Of a stretch of DNA of 64,000 nucleotides, positions 21,783 to 33,119 are shown piece by piece. Location: contig JAEUWY010000006.1 in NCBI GenBank assembly GCA_022059125.1, positions 1,488,001 to 1,552,000 of the forward strand, in the 5' to 3' direction. A program made the position numbers and the translations under genes. The stretch comes from Corynespora cassiicola (lineage: Eukaryota; Ascomycota; Dothideomycetes; Pleosporales; Corynesporascaceae). How positions within the stretch are numbered: the stretch's first letter is position 1; the number at the start of each line of letters is the position of its first letter. Below the pieces are notes generated by a model, which searched no databases, had not been told where the DNA came from, and saw only the letters and a list, made by a program, of their open reading frames with translations.

Positions 21783-24130
21783 GGCAGGGGTTGGCTGGTG
21801 GTGTATGTGCTAGCTAGCTGGCCCGGAGGCTGAATCGCAGGCGGAATGGAGAAAAAAACAAGCTGCAGTCGATGCAGCGGGCAGTGGTGCAAGGTGGCCA
21901 GCGGGGAGAGTCCGATTGCAAGAGGGGGGAGCGCGGCTCAGGTCATGTCATTCGCGGCGTGCGGTGTGCAGTGTGCAGGTGAATGGAGAATGGGGAATGG
22001 AGGATAGGGCCGGCGGTGCGTTCGTCGGGGAAGTTGCTGAGGGGACAAATAGTAGTGAAGGCGAGGCCGCGGCGCGCCAGGGCCCTTCCAGTGCTAAATG
22101 GCTAGCGGCGACGGGGGAGCCACGCTCGAGAGCCACAGCCGGCACGCCCAAAATAGATCGTCACCACCAGCTGCCCAGGTGCTCCGTCAGTCACAGTCAC
22201 CGTCGTGGCCACGGGCGGCGACAGGCACTCAGTTGCTCGCGGCCGGCGGGCCAAGGGCTCGCTTCTCGGGAGCCGTTCGCCGCCGCCCACGGCCTGCTAC
22301 TCACACAGCGCTGCGACCATGGCAGACGTCCGCTCGAGGCATGTTTCACGCCCAATCTGAAACAACGGCTAAGGCAATCCCCAGCGGCGACGCGAGGCAC
22401 GGCGGGAGAAGCAACCGCACCCTCTCCCAGGTACGGTACACTGCACCACTCCACTCGCCCGTCACGCGCCCGCCCTGTGACTCTGCAATCGCCACCGGCT
22501 ATATCGCCGCGCAGCCCTTCTTTGACCGCCCGCCCGCCGCCCGTCGCCAGCCGTCAGGAGGTCCCCAGGCCTGCAAATTGACCTGATATCGGCCATGCCC
22601 CGATCGGGAACGGTGGGTGCTGTGGAGCACCGAGACACAAGCCAGGGAGCACCACTCGTCCCATCGACCAAGGGATGCATCATGGCAGGGCCACCGTCCG
22701 CACACCACCTGCGGCCCTTTTGTTTCCCGACGTTTCTTCTGTGCAACTGAGCTCGCTATCCCTTTGCATCGACTGCATCCATTGCATCATGCCCAGCATT
22801 CACCCATACATTTATTCATTCCTTCCTTTCTCCGTCCCCCTCCTTTCAGCTCCCCGATGCCAGCCGGCCAACGCCCCTCATGCAGCAGGCTGCAGAATCC
22901 GCCGTCACATATTGCGCCCCAGGCTGCTCAAAAACAAGCACATCGTGTTCCATACTATCGGCTGTCCGTCGTACAACTGTCTGGGGTAGGACATGCGCCT
23001 TCGCACGCCTTCCCGACCCATGTGCACTAAAGCAACCTGTCCTCTCTCTCCTTAACCCCCGCCCCCTCCCCAGTGTAACCCCCAACCTTCCTGCCTCAGC
23101 ACATCTTCCGAAGTCCACTGTGCTTCGGGCTTATCTGCACCATGCTCCTGAGCATGAGCATGCGCTGACCCCCGGTTCCGCTGCGGATTCGACTCGACCC
23201 CCGAACGGCCTGTCTACCGGGCTGTCGTCACCAAGCTGCAGCACGGGCGTCCCATCTCTTGATCTCAATCATAGAGACCCAGGATCTTCCCGTCCCGCCA
23301 TTAAAAGCCTACGCCGAGCCCCCATGCAGGCGATCATTGTCCTCTCCACCAAATTTCCAATCCACCTCGCCCTCGTCCCGTGATTGGCCCAGAGCAACTC
23401 GCACTTCCTTTTTGGCCAGCCCTCAGTCCACAGCTCACAGCCTGCATGGCCACAGCCCCCCTTTCCCACCAAAAGGCTCAGCATTCCCAGCATTGCTGAC
23501 GATGAGGAGAGCCTGGAGCTTTTAGACCAACACCGTTGGATGGTGGTTCTGCGCCTCTTCCTGCGGCCTTTGCCACGACATCCCCGCGGTCGCCGAAAAA
23601 TGGTAGACCCCTGCAGTAGCCGACGTCGCCCATTCGGCCTTGGCTTATGCGCTCCAATCGATCCGTCTCTTCACAAACTCTCCCAAACTCTCCCACACGG
23701 GCGGCGTCGACCGCCGCGAGTCTGTCGCGATAACGCGCCTTATCGGATGGCGCCTGTCGTCCACTGCCACTGTACCATGCCCACAGTCGCTGACTCATGT
23801 CGTGAAACCTGCACGCTAGTCCATCGAGAGCCTTTATTGTCACCCAAAAGAAATGTGCAGATCGAGGCTTTGTGGATGTGAGGCGTAATGGGCGTCTAAG
23901 TAGGTAGGCTGTTCGCTTCATCTGCTCAACACCTTCTTGATTCAACTTCATCAAGGCCTGCCTTGTTCCCTTCTCCGCGAAGCTGGTCTTGGTATCAATT
24001 CATTCCTTTCCATTTCGAGGTTAACCTCTTGTCTCAACTACTCCATCTCCACATTGCCCATACCATTGTGTCCTATTGTCACTCCTTGAGCTGTGCTTTT
24101 CATTACTCACCCTACTCCACCATCATCATC
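21783..24130. other. long divergent intergenic region, 2.35 kb
   Basis: Separates the heads of the Gyp5-like gene (minus) and the one-TM protein gene (plus). It is C/T-rich on the plus strand over 22.7-24.1 kb, with many overlapping ORFs on both strands that share no splice logic or domain. A CAT run precedes the ATG at 24131. The likely content is two promoters and a long 5' UTR. I see no gene in it. Confidence 0.5.
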
Positions 24131-25264
24131 ATGACTGTGGATCCCAAGGACAACCGCGTTTCCTTTGACATTGCATCGATCGAGCTAGACGCTCCATCAC
24201 GCTCCCCTTCCTCCCCAGCCCCAACCTACAACTCGACCTGCAACTCCCAAAAGGACTATGCCTCTACCCACGGACACATCCAGAACTCGCCCTCGGCATC
24301 TTCAACAGCCTCATCAGCTCCCTCCACACTCTCTCAAGCAACAACCGTAGCATTCCCACCAAAGGGCCCAAGATACAAATGGCAGTATGAAAAGAAGCCC
24401 CAGAACTTCAGCCGCAAAGCAGCGCCCTCCCAAACCAACAGCACGGGAGAACAGTCCCAGCAGCAGCCGCATCAGCACCAGCACAAGCAATCGCAAACCA
24501 CCCCAAACCCCCGCCACGTCGGATTTTCCTTCCGTCTGGACTCGCACGCCAACAACGGCAGCAACAACGGCAGCAACAACGGCAGCAACAGCAACAGCAG
24601 CAGCAGCAACAATGGAACCACCCATCAACACTACACCCGCACTTACCCAGCACCCTACCTCCTCCCCCGCCACCAGCCCCAGCATTCGCACCCACACCTC
24701 CAGCCCAAGCAAGACCCGCGCGAAACCCACCGCAGAGGACGCTCCCGCGCCGCCATACTCCTGCCCTGGATCCTCGCCGCCGTCTTCTTCGCCGCGACAA
24801 TCTGGTTCATCAGCATCGCCCTCGGTGCCCGCTTTCTAGCCCACTTGCTGCCCCTCAGCAGCAGCGGCGGCGGCGGCGGCGGCGGCAGCGCCACGCTCGC
24901 TGCTCCAGCGTCCCCCGGCGTAGCAACAGCACCAGGGGCGGGATCCATCAACATCGTGATCAATGGGATGGAGGTTGCAGCGCCGGGGGGTTCTGCGTCT
25001 CTGCCGCCGGCGAATGCGCGGCCTACGGGTGTGCTTTCGTTGGGAGTGGATGCCACCGCTGCTGATGCTGGTGCTTCACCTACCACAGGAGCATTGGCAA
25101 GGCCTCGTGGTGCGGATTCGGGACCTGCTGGCGCTGCGGAGGCGGTTGACGGGCTGGCTGCAGTCACGGGTGCTTCTGCGCCTTGGGGCCGGCGATGGCA
25201 ACATCAGCAGACCGGTGCGCCGGTTCCGACGACCCTGGTCGCTGTCAGAAGGAGGGTGCCTTGA
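24131..25264 (+). CDS. Ser/Asn/Gly-rich single-pass membrane protein, unknown function
   Basis: Single exon of 377 residues from the ATG at 24131 (MTVDPKDNRVSFDIASIELD). The frame is open from 23963, but no ATG lies before 24131. The first 200 residues are low complexity: Ser/Pro, then Gln/His, then NNGS repeats (24551-24590). One hydrophobic stretch follows at about 207-235 (LLPWILAAVFFAATIWFISI), preceded by RRGRSRAA, so the N-terminus is probably cytosolic (type II). A Gly run (24864-24888) comes after it, then an Ala/Gly/Val-rich outer part ending VAVRRRVP. I do not recognise a family. Confidence 0.7.
   Translation: MTVDPKDNRVSFDIASIELDAPSRSPSSPAPTYNSTCNSQKDYASTHGHIQNSPSASSTASSAPSTLSQATTVAFPPKGPRYKWQYEKKPQNFSRKAAPSQTNSTGEQSQQQPHQHQHKQSQTTPNPRHVGFSFRLDSHANNGSNNGSNNGSNSNSSSSNNGTTHQHYTRTYPAPYLLPRHQPQHSHPHLQPKQDPRETHRRGRSRAAILLPWILAAVFFAATIWFISIALGARFLAHLLPLSSSGGGGGGGSATLAAPASPGVATAPGAGSINIVINGMEVAAPGGSASLPPANARPTGVLSLGVDATAADAGASPTTGALARPRGADSGPAGAAEAVDGLAAVTGASAPWGRRWQHQQTGAPVPTTLVAVRRRVP
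24551..24590 (+). repeat. in-frame 12-bp repeat coding Asn-Asn-Gly-Ser
   Basis: Three copies of a 12-bp unit (AACAACGGCAGC) and a degenerate AAC-AGC continuation in the N-terminal part of the one-TM protein. Confidence 0.9.
24864..24888 (+). repeat. GGC trinucleotide run coding poly-Gly
   Basis: About eight GGC units directly after the membrane segment of the one-TM protein; it may act as a flexible linker. Confidence 0.85.
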
Positions 25265-25653
25265 AGAAGAAGAGGGGGGCGTTGGCCAGGCCCTACGGCG
25301 TGCGAAGCCCCCTCTGCGCCTGGCGCCACCACTCATTCATTTGGATGGTTTCGAGATTCTGTCTGTATATATCTTATTTCCTTCTGCCCAGGTGGCGGAT
25401 GCGCAACCAAGCAAGCTTCAAAACTTCGTCAAAAAAGCAAGCGGGTTGCAACAGCTTTTATTTTCCTTCCTATCGTCTGCCTATTTTTGGCATTGCTTTG
25501 CCTCCTGGGGATCATGATCCTTCATTCTTTTACGGTACGAATTATGTAGCGCTTCTCCCAATCACCATTCTCACTCTGGCACCCTACGCTGGATTAGGCT
25601 TCTATCACATGTCTGTGCTCGACGCTCTTGCCGGGTACCGCGCCTCGTGAGCC
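25265..25653. other. intergenic between convergent genes, 389 bp
   Basis: 3' flanks of the one-TM protein gene and spo22. I see no gene in it. Confidence 0.6.
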
Positions 25654-28600
25654 TCATTCGTCATGCCATGCTAGCTCTGAAAACCTTCCCATCAGCAGGT
25701 CCCTTAGCTGGTGCTTGTCATCTGCCCACTGCGCCAGGTTGATCGCCTTTTCAGCCCATAGCTTGCATTTTTCGTCGGTGCCGCCCAGGTAACAATCAAT
25801 GGCGTGGTTGAAGCCGAAGGCAGCCAGCCATTCAATCTCTTCCGGAGGGTAACGATCCATGGTCTTTTCATCGTTAGTGGAGTCAAAATGAGGATCGGTC
25901 TCGGCAATTTTGTAAGGTGAAGATGACGGAGGAGTGTGGAGCGCGGATGCATCATGATTGGAAACCTTCTGGGAATGATTTAATGATGCTAGACCAGAGG
26001 GAACGGAATCATCGCTTACATCTGAGTTTCCAGCAGCAATTTGTGTAGCTGTTTCGATGCACTCCAAGCAAATCTTCTCATAATATGGGTATGCGTGTTG
26101 GAAGAGGCAGCGCACCCAACGTGCCAGTTTGGTCATGTCGTCGTGGCATTCTTTCCATACCCAATTGATGATTTTCTGGAGAAAAGAAATAAGCACTGTC
26201 GGAGAGTTAGCTTTCTGAAGCCTTGGGGGCTCTGTATGCTGCTCATACCGTCTCGACATTTGTCATCAGTTCCATTTTTCTTTTCCTCCTCCAGTATAGC
26301 TAGTGTGAGGTCGGCTAACGATTCTAGATTGTCCGGGACTGTATATTTCACGGCTTGTTCGAAGAGAAGCCCAAAAGCATCCCATTTCCTCAACTTGGCC
26401 GTAGCCTCAAGTTCCAATTTGACGATTTGATAGTGTTTCGTCACTGCGTCCTTCTGTCCAGATCCATCGAGTTTAAATATAGAGTCAGCAGCTAATGCAC
26501 GGAAATATTGACAGTTGTCCAGGACATCTAGATAATATCGTTGCTCGCAAGTTAGATTCATGGCCGTTGTGGCGACTCCTTTCTACTTACACAGTTTTGT
26601 TGGTTGTCTTCGGCCCTGGCTAGCGCGGAAAAAGCGCATACTGCAAGGAAATGGCAAACTATCAGACGGAGCTCCATATCAGGATCTAGATCTAGCTCAT
26701 TTTCATGCTGATCTGTCAGAAGTCTCATGAACTATAGAGCTTTAGCATTGGAGTGTTCTTTTGATCGGCTTGTATACCTCAATGCAAGTCTTCAGCAGCT
26801 TCGTCAGAGTTTTCGGGTGCATTTCCGAGCAGTACTTTAGTGACAGGTTGTATGTATTCTTTGCAAACCACTTATATTCACTTAAGCCAAAATTCTTCTG
26901 GGTTTGATTGCTCGGATGTTGCTTCGAGGCTTTTGCATGATTATACGCTGTGGCTGTGAGACATTGCATGGCGAACAGACAGAAGTACCCTACCTGCTTC
27001 AAATACTGTACATAGCTGCTCAAGTATGTCAACGTTCAATTTTGAATCCTTAGTAAGCTCTAAATGGAGTAGCTTCGCTGTCAAGCTGGACAATGGTCAG
27101 TGTGGGCTTGGTTGGCCCAAAATTTGTATCTTACCGTAAAAGAGCGGGCAAATGTATATCATTCGGAACATTGCCATCGTATTTTTCGAGAACTTTTCCG
27201 AGGGCAGCAATAGTTTGATGTCTATCCCCTGCACTCAGACTTTCCATAATGCAACCTTGAAGGAAGGTTGCATCAGTGTGCAAGCCCCTGCAGACCAGAT
27301 CAAGACACTCTGCAGCTGAATTTGTTATTTGGTGCATCTGCCAATAAGAAGATGAGCGTCGTATCACTTACCGAACTCAGTTTCACCTTCATGAAGGGCT
27401 ATCTTGTACATCAGATATCGTGTCTTTGGTGTATCCCTGCCTGTTTCAGACATCTTTGAAAAGGTTGATCTAGCGGAGGCGTGATCTTGCCGTGCCAAAG
27501 CACAGGTTATCAATTTCCTACATAAACTGTCAACGCCTGTACGAGTAGAAGGGTTGAGTATATGATGACCTGGAAATTCTGGATTTATTCTGCTCGCCAG
27601 CTTTATTGAAAAGCTGATGCAAGCAAATGCGGCACCAGGCTTCGGCAGTGGCATGATTCCCCTGGCTATGTAATGCCTCCACACGCTTCCAGAGCAGCTA
27701 CAAAAAACTGTATTAGCGTAAGATCGGGTTAAGAAGATTGACTTACTGTTTGCGCGGCGTGTGTAGCAGGTGCGGAGAAAGTGTCTTTTGTGTGCATAAG
27801 CACCTTATCTAACAACTCTTGTGTGTCTCCAATCATACTTTCCTCGGCACCTGTGACTTTGATCCATATGTAAGTTACGACCGCTCTTTCGATCCAGGCT
27901 TGGTATTCGTCCCGAAAAAGACGAGTCTCGAGAAGATCAACCAATACCCCACAAGCAGCTGGATCACTAACGACGTGTCAACTAGACTGACTGAGAAACA
28001 CAGGAACCCAGATGTACCTATGATCTTTGAGCTTGTGAACATGATGCATGATCCTGAGTGCGATTAGTCTACTTGATCAACTTCAAATAGCGAGCCTTAC
28101 GTTGCGAAGTTTCTCTCGTTGAGGACAATCGAATAGATCATTCGATGAAGTACTAGACTTGGTTAGCTTTGCATTGTAAGAGCCAAAAGGTGCTTGCCAG
28201 TATGAATACGATTCGTCTCGACAGCTTCCGTTGAGTACAAAAGCTCTAGTTTCAATAGAGACACTACCATCTTTTCTCCATGATCCTGCAAATCTCATTA
28301 CATTGAAGGGACCCGATGACGATATAGCTTACCGCTTCGAGCAACTTGAGTACATGCCACGCTTTTGTTTGCCCCTCACCTTGGCTGCTTTTCATATAAG
28401 CCTGGACTTTTTGAATATTAGCCCCCGAAGTCGACACACACCCGACACCCGGGAACGTACTGAGGTTTTGCATAATGCCTAGGCGCAGGTGTCCTGCTTC
28501 AGGGCTCAACATTTCGAGCTCTTGTTCTTCGATGATGCTGTGAGCGCGTTCCAACCATACAACACCAATCTCGTAAGACATCTTCTGGACAAAGCATTTG

Positions 28601-29402
28601 CCAATCTCGTACAATGTATCGGCGAAGCTCTCAGCGGTCGATGGAGGTGCGACTACGGTCAACTTTCTGCTCTTGAGGAATAAATGTTCTGCCATATCCA
28701 TTCGGTCTTGACGCCATGCCTACCGGGCACATTCGTTAGATGAAGCGTAGCTGAAGGGGAAAAGAGAAATTCTCACTAGCATTATGCGCAGGATGAAGTA
28801 CTCCATCCTCAAGCGATCTCCTAGCGCCACCATTTCAGTACTCTCATCGTCCTGGCCGGTACACAATATGCTCTCGTAGTCAGCAGCTCGCTCCAAAGCC
28901 TTTGTCGCAAGAACAAGCTCATCGCTCGAAACACAAGTTCGCGCCGTCTTCAGTGCAACCTTCATCAGGCGAACGCAGGTCTTACGGGTCCCCTCTCTGC
29001 CAGCCTGGTTGCTAGCCGAATCGAGGAGCAGGAGCGAGAACATGCGGAGATAACAGTGAAAGCGTGCATGCTCTTCCATGCTCTCCTTTTTCCGTTCTTC
29101 TTTGCTTGTATCCCGCCGCAAGCGCGTTGTGGCATTCCACAGCTCAGTGCCCAGGCGATCGAGCTCATCCTGTTTCGTAGCGTAGACGGACGATTTCTGA
29201 AGCGGCAACCCGGTAACATGTTTTTGTAGATCTTTGACTGAAGCTATGTCTGGCGTAGATTTACATCGGGTCAAGAGTTTTGAAGAGAACGCTGCATGAT
29301 GTTAGCAAGGATGAGCAGAGAGCGATGAGAAGCACGCAGCCCACCGAGCAGGGATGTAAGCTTTCTCTCGCGCTCAGATTTTGCCGTCTGCGGAGGAGCC
29401 AT
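25654..29402 (-). CDS. spo22: meiosis protein Spo22/Zip4-like
   Basis: Sixteen exons, 992 residues: complement(25654..26195, 26249..26543, 26591..26731, 26778..26929, 26994..27085, 27135..27315, 27372..27517, 27570..27697, 27747..27966, 28018..28053, 28101..28152, 28198..28285, 28333..28406, 28461..28719, 28777..29291, 29345..29402). Every junction keeps the frame. The protein starts MAPPQTAKSERERK. Family-like stretches are DELDRLGTELWNATTRLRR, IMHHVHKLKDHS, YKWFAKNTYNLSLK, ALARAEDN and EIEWLAAFGFNHAIDCYL. Zip4 is a TPR-like scaffold of the ZMM group that links crossover factors to the chromosome axis in meiosis. The intron 28153-28197 appears to use a GC donor, and 28407-28460 is 3n and stop-free. 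A possible further 3n intron lies in the last exon (GTAAGC at about 26012-26017). Confidence 0.9.
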
Positions 29403-30059
29403 CTTTGTCGCAAGGTGTTGGGTTTGGGAGGGAGGCGTGTGTTCAGATGCGATGAAACAAAATCGGTTGAGGTAGAGATGAGGAAGGAACTGAGCAGCGC
29501 GACTTCCACATTCGATGCGAGCACACAGCCAGTCGACAAGTCACGAATTATGCGAACTTGATGGAGTTCAGTCGAAGTATGGACAAAATAATATTTACTG
29601 AATAAGGCACTAGTGCGGGATACCCGGGGCTGTAAGCATTGGCTCATCCTACACTCCCAGCAACAGTTGCTCACAGCCATTATTAGTTCCAACCTTGATG
29701 GGGTTGTCAGTTTCAAGCACAAGGTATGAAGATTAACCAGCTCCCCCATCCCACACATTTGTAGTTAAAAGCGATACGTAAATTGCATTAAATCATCCGA
29801 TCATACAGTACCCTGGAGAAAATGGCTGTCCCTGGAATCACCAGTTGATAGCTACCTGTCACCACAACAACCAATCTTTGATTCAATCCAGGCAGTATTG
29901 ATCTTTGATCGGCTATGTGTGGATATGGCTATAACGATGACCAAGGAGTGATGGGTAATCATTGATCCCAGGGACAGCGATTCCCCGTAAGGTAGTTGCG
30001 TACAAATACAGACGCCACCCATATGTAGATTGGCACCCATGCTAAGAATCACTATTGGA
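29403..30059. other. intergenic, 657 bp
   Basis: Promoter of spo22 (minus) and 3' flank of acuM (minus). The minus-strand ORF across 29261-29758 is mostly upstream sequence fused to the spo22 first exon in another frame. I see no separate gene. Confidence 0.55.
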
Positions 30060-32051
30060 TCACTGTGCTGCTGAGGCCGAAGAAGTCGGCTCTAGGATTG
30101 GAAGGAAATTGCCAACAATCAGGGCAGGGCTAGATAGGTCAGATATACTTCACTTGAAGATGCTGAGAGAACGTACATTTTGTAAGCATCGCGCTTTACC
30201 GTAAAGGAGAAACAGCATTTAATTTCGGGGTCTTTGGAGTTCGGATCTGGGTTCTTCAATGAGCAGCTCGTAAGGATTGCTTTTTGGTTCGGGTCGAATG
30301 CAATGGCGCCGAATTTTTCCCAATATGAAACGAGTGAGGGTTCTGAGATGATCTCGTGTAGAGCAATAGTCCCCTTGGATATCGGTTAGCATGACGTATC
30401 TGTGCTGTTTGCACACACGTACATCTCGAAGCTTTGACATGGGCACATGGATGAGCTCTGCCATTTGCTTGTTTCCTCTGTAAATCTCACCAGTTCTTCG
30501 CCAGCAACATGCAGGAATAGCCATGCTGGCAAACACGCGGTCGTACTCCATGAGGCTCCTGTCGAACCACATTTCAACCTGTACGAGGTCCATGTCCGTC
30601 AGTGATTGTGTTCGCTCACGGAATTTTGGTCGGAAGCGGTCCAGTTGTCGCAAAATGCGCACGCGAGAGACTTGCTGCAGATTCTGTTCCATGTACTGGT
30701 TCAAGCGCGCGTAACCCTTGACGTAGTTGAATGGCTTGAGCAAGCCGGCTTCCATTTTTGCTTTGAGAAGCTTGCGCATTCGCTCTTCGGGGCCGCCCGC
30801 GCTCGCAGGATCTGCAGCAGTCAGATAGTACCTCTCTCTCGCCTTGTCAAGAGGAAAGCCACTCGAGGGTCTCTGGATGGATTCCCCTGCAGCAGTATGA
30901 GCAGGCGGCGGAAGCAGCTGAGAGCTACTCGCCGAATTTGGATTGAAGGTGGAGTTATTGGTAAGGGTGCCCATAGGGTTCATTATGGAAGGATCAGCGA
31001 ACAGCTGGTGGAAATCACCCCCCCCAAAGAAAGCCCCGTCATCCATGAGGCTGTTGTTGAGGAAATCGTTGAGTAGATTATACTCGTTGCTGACTTCGGA
31101 CGTATTGAACATGTACGAAGGGTGGAAATGATGCATGTCCTGAAAATTATTTTGTGAAGAGGAAGCAAAGTCATTATAATTCAGCACTTGAGGAGAGATT
31201 AGTATGGGGCCTGCTTGGAACGCTGGCTAGTGTAACTCACAGGGTGCAGTATTAGAGGCCATTGAGATCTGTGGCGCAGATACGGGGGTAGGCTGGGCGA
31301 TCGGTGCTGTGTTGGCACCTCTGCTGTGAGGCAACGGAGGCGGCGCAAGGTTGAGCCCTGCATCCGGAGCGTTGGAGCGCTGCTCGATGGAGTTTGCGGC
31401 GGGCTCGGGGGGCGCTGTGTCGTGCCTGGGGGCATCATTCTCGCCATTGGAGCCGTCTTGGTCGGTTTTGGACTTTTTGGTGCTCTCTCTCGGCTCATCA
31501 TGGCACAGGTGTCCAATATTTCGCTTGATACACCGCGTACATGGTCGTTCCTGCACAGCAAGGGCGAATGGTCAGTGGACTGGAGCGAGGGCTGTGGGCT
31601 GTGGACTGTGGGCTGCGGGCTGCGGGCTAGGTGCCCAATGCACTCACCAGGTCGCAGGTCATATGCTGTTCGGGGTAAAGTTAGCACGCAGGGTCTAGGG
31701 CGGCGTAGGGCAACAATAGTGAAGGAATGCAGCAGAGGTCAGGAAGGGCTGCGGCTCACCGAACGCCTGCAGTATATGCACGCTAGAAACACGTCAGGTT
31801 AGCAGGGGCCAGTGGCAGTATTGGGGTGCACAGCGCAATAGGGCCTTACCCTGATTGACTTTTCGACGCTTCTTGGAGGGTTTCGCGTGGCCGTCGGCGG
31901 CCGGGGTGGGCGTGCCCTTGTCCTTCTCGGGAGAGGTGTTTTTGACGGCATGGAGAAGTGGTCTGTCGGCATCATTGCCCTGGGCCGTGGGCGCGGATGC
32001 CGTCATACGGGGTGGAGCAGAGCCATTGGGCGTCTGTGTAGCTTCCGGCAT
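30060..32051 (-). CDS. acuM: Zn2Cys6 transcription activator of gluconeogenesis, AcuM/Rds2 type
   Basis: Seven exons, complement(30060..30129, 30177..30373, 30423..31186, 31241..31550, 31648..31665, 31760..31782, 31850..32051), 527 residues. The zinc cluster is built from four exons: KPSKKRRKVNQ, then ACIYCRRS (23-nt exon), HMTCDL (18-nt exon), then ERPCTRCIKRNIGHLCHDEP. This gives the six cysteines with family spacing. The C-terminal half has a PAS-like domain (WFDRSLMEYDRVFASMAIPA to CCFSFTVKRDAYKIPALIVG). In Aspergillus, AcuM works with AcuK to activate PEP carboxykinase and fructose-bisphosphatase genes on gluconeogenic carbon. The paralogous AcuK/Ert1 cluster sequence differs, which favours AcuM. 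Confidence 0.88.
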
Positions 32052-33119
32052 CAAAGGTGGTGTGCAGGTGGAGGGCGGGAGTCAGGGCTGGATGCTCGTC
32101 TCGGAAGCGTGCAGGGCTGGATGCGCTCTGCGACTGGCTGGTCACGGGCGGGAACACAGAAAAAGCAAGCGGGCCTGGCAGCGGCGCGGGCACGTTCCTT
32201 GGTGATACGGCGAGCACAGAGAGTACGGCGGGGCCTGCGGCGGGTGCGAATTGGGCGGCGGGAGAGCAGCTTCTCATGGACACGCGAGCTGGCGGGTCTT
32301 GGGAGGTCGCGACGAGTGAATGTCCATGGCGCGAGGTTTTGAATGGCGCACGCTAGCCGAGGAGCAGCGACCTGTGGCGGGGGCCCACCCGCCCAGCGCC
32401 CAGCGCCCGCAGCCCACCAGCCGCCGTGGCCGTGGCCGCGAGGTCCAACACGTCCACGGCCGGAGCCTTGCTTAGCTCGGCCCAGTGGAGCTGCGTGCAA
32501 CTGACAGCTGCCTGTCCGGCCGGCTTTTCACCGCCCCAGCCCTCTAGGGCTCCCAACGCCCACTAGACGGCCGCGAGCGACCAGGAGCCTTGGGCGCCTG
32601 GGCACACGAGAGCCCGGCAAATGGTAATCGCACCCGAGCCAGGCGCAGGCCCAGTGTGGTCCCAGTTCGTGCGCCCGCTGCGCCGAGCATCCGCTGCCCT
32701 GCCAATCACGCCCGTACCTGGCCGTGCGATGCTGCTGCATGCACGACACCGAGACCCGCTGCCCTGGGAGCCACGGGACCTAGCTGCTAATTTGGGGGGA
32801 GACGTCCATCAATTTACTCTACACGCCGCACCTCTCTCGCGTGCGTCGGCTTCGCCGCGGGGCCTGTCGTGGTCGTGGTGCCCTGCCGAGCCCGCCCGCC
32901 CAGCGCTCCCCAGATCTTCCCTATCGATACCTCGTATCGTGCGCGCCCCGGAGTATTGGATCGACGTTTCGAGCCGACCAGAGCGTGAAGATACCCTTGA
33001 AAACACCGTCCCAGTACCATGTCTACTACGTTGCCCCATGCGCCATGCGCCAGCCCATGCACCCACGCTGAAATCAGACTCCCCTTCCCAAACGCCAGCC
33101 GAACCTGCATGCCAATACC
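32052..33119. other. intergenic, 1.07 kb
   Basis: Upstream region of acuM and 3' flank of the CENP-Q gene. It is GC-rich with many overlapping short ORFs on both strands. I see no gene in it. Confidence 0.55.

Noticed and set aside
22880..23954. three overlapping ORFs of 158-167 codons in the 2.35-kb spacer
   Set aside because: Both strands are equally open because stops are rare in this C-rich DNA; no splice pattern or motif.
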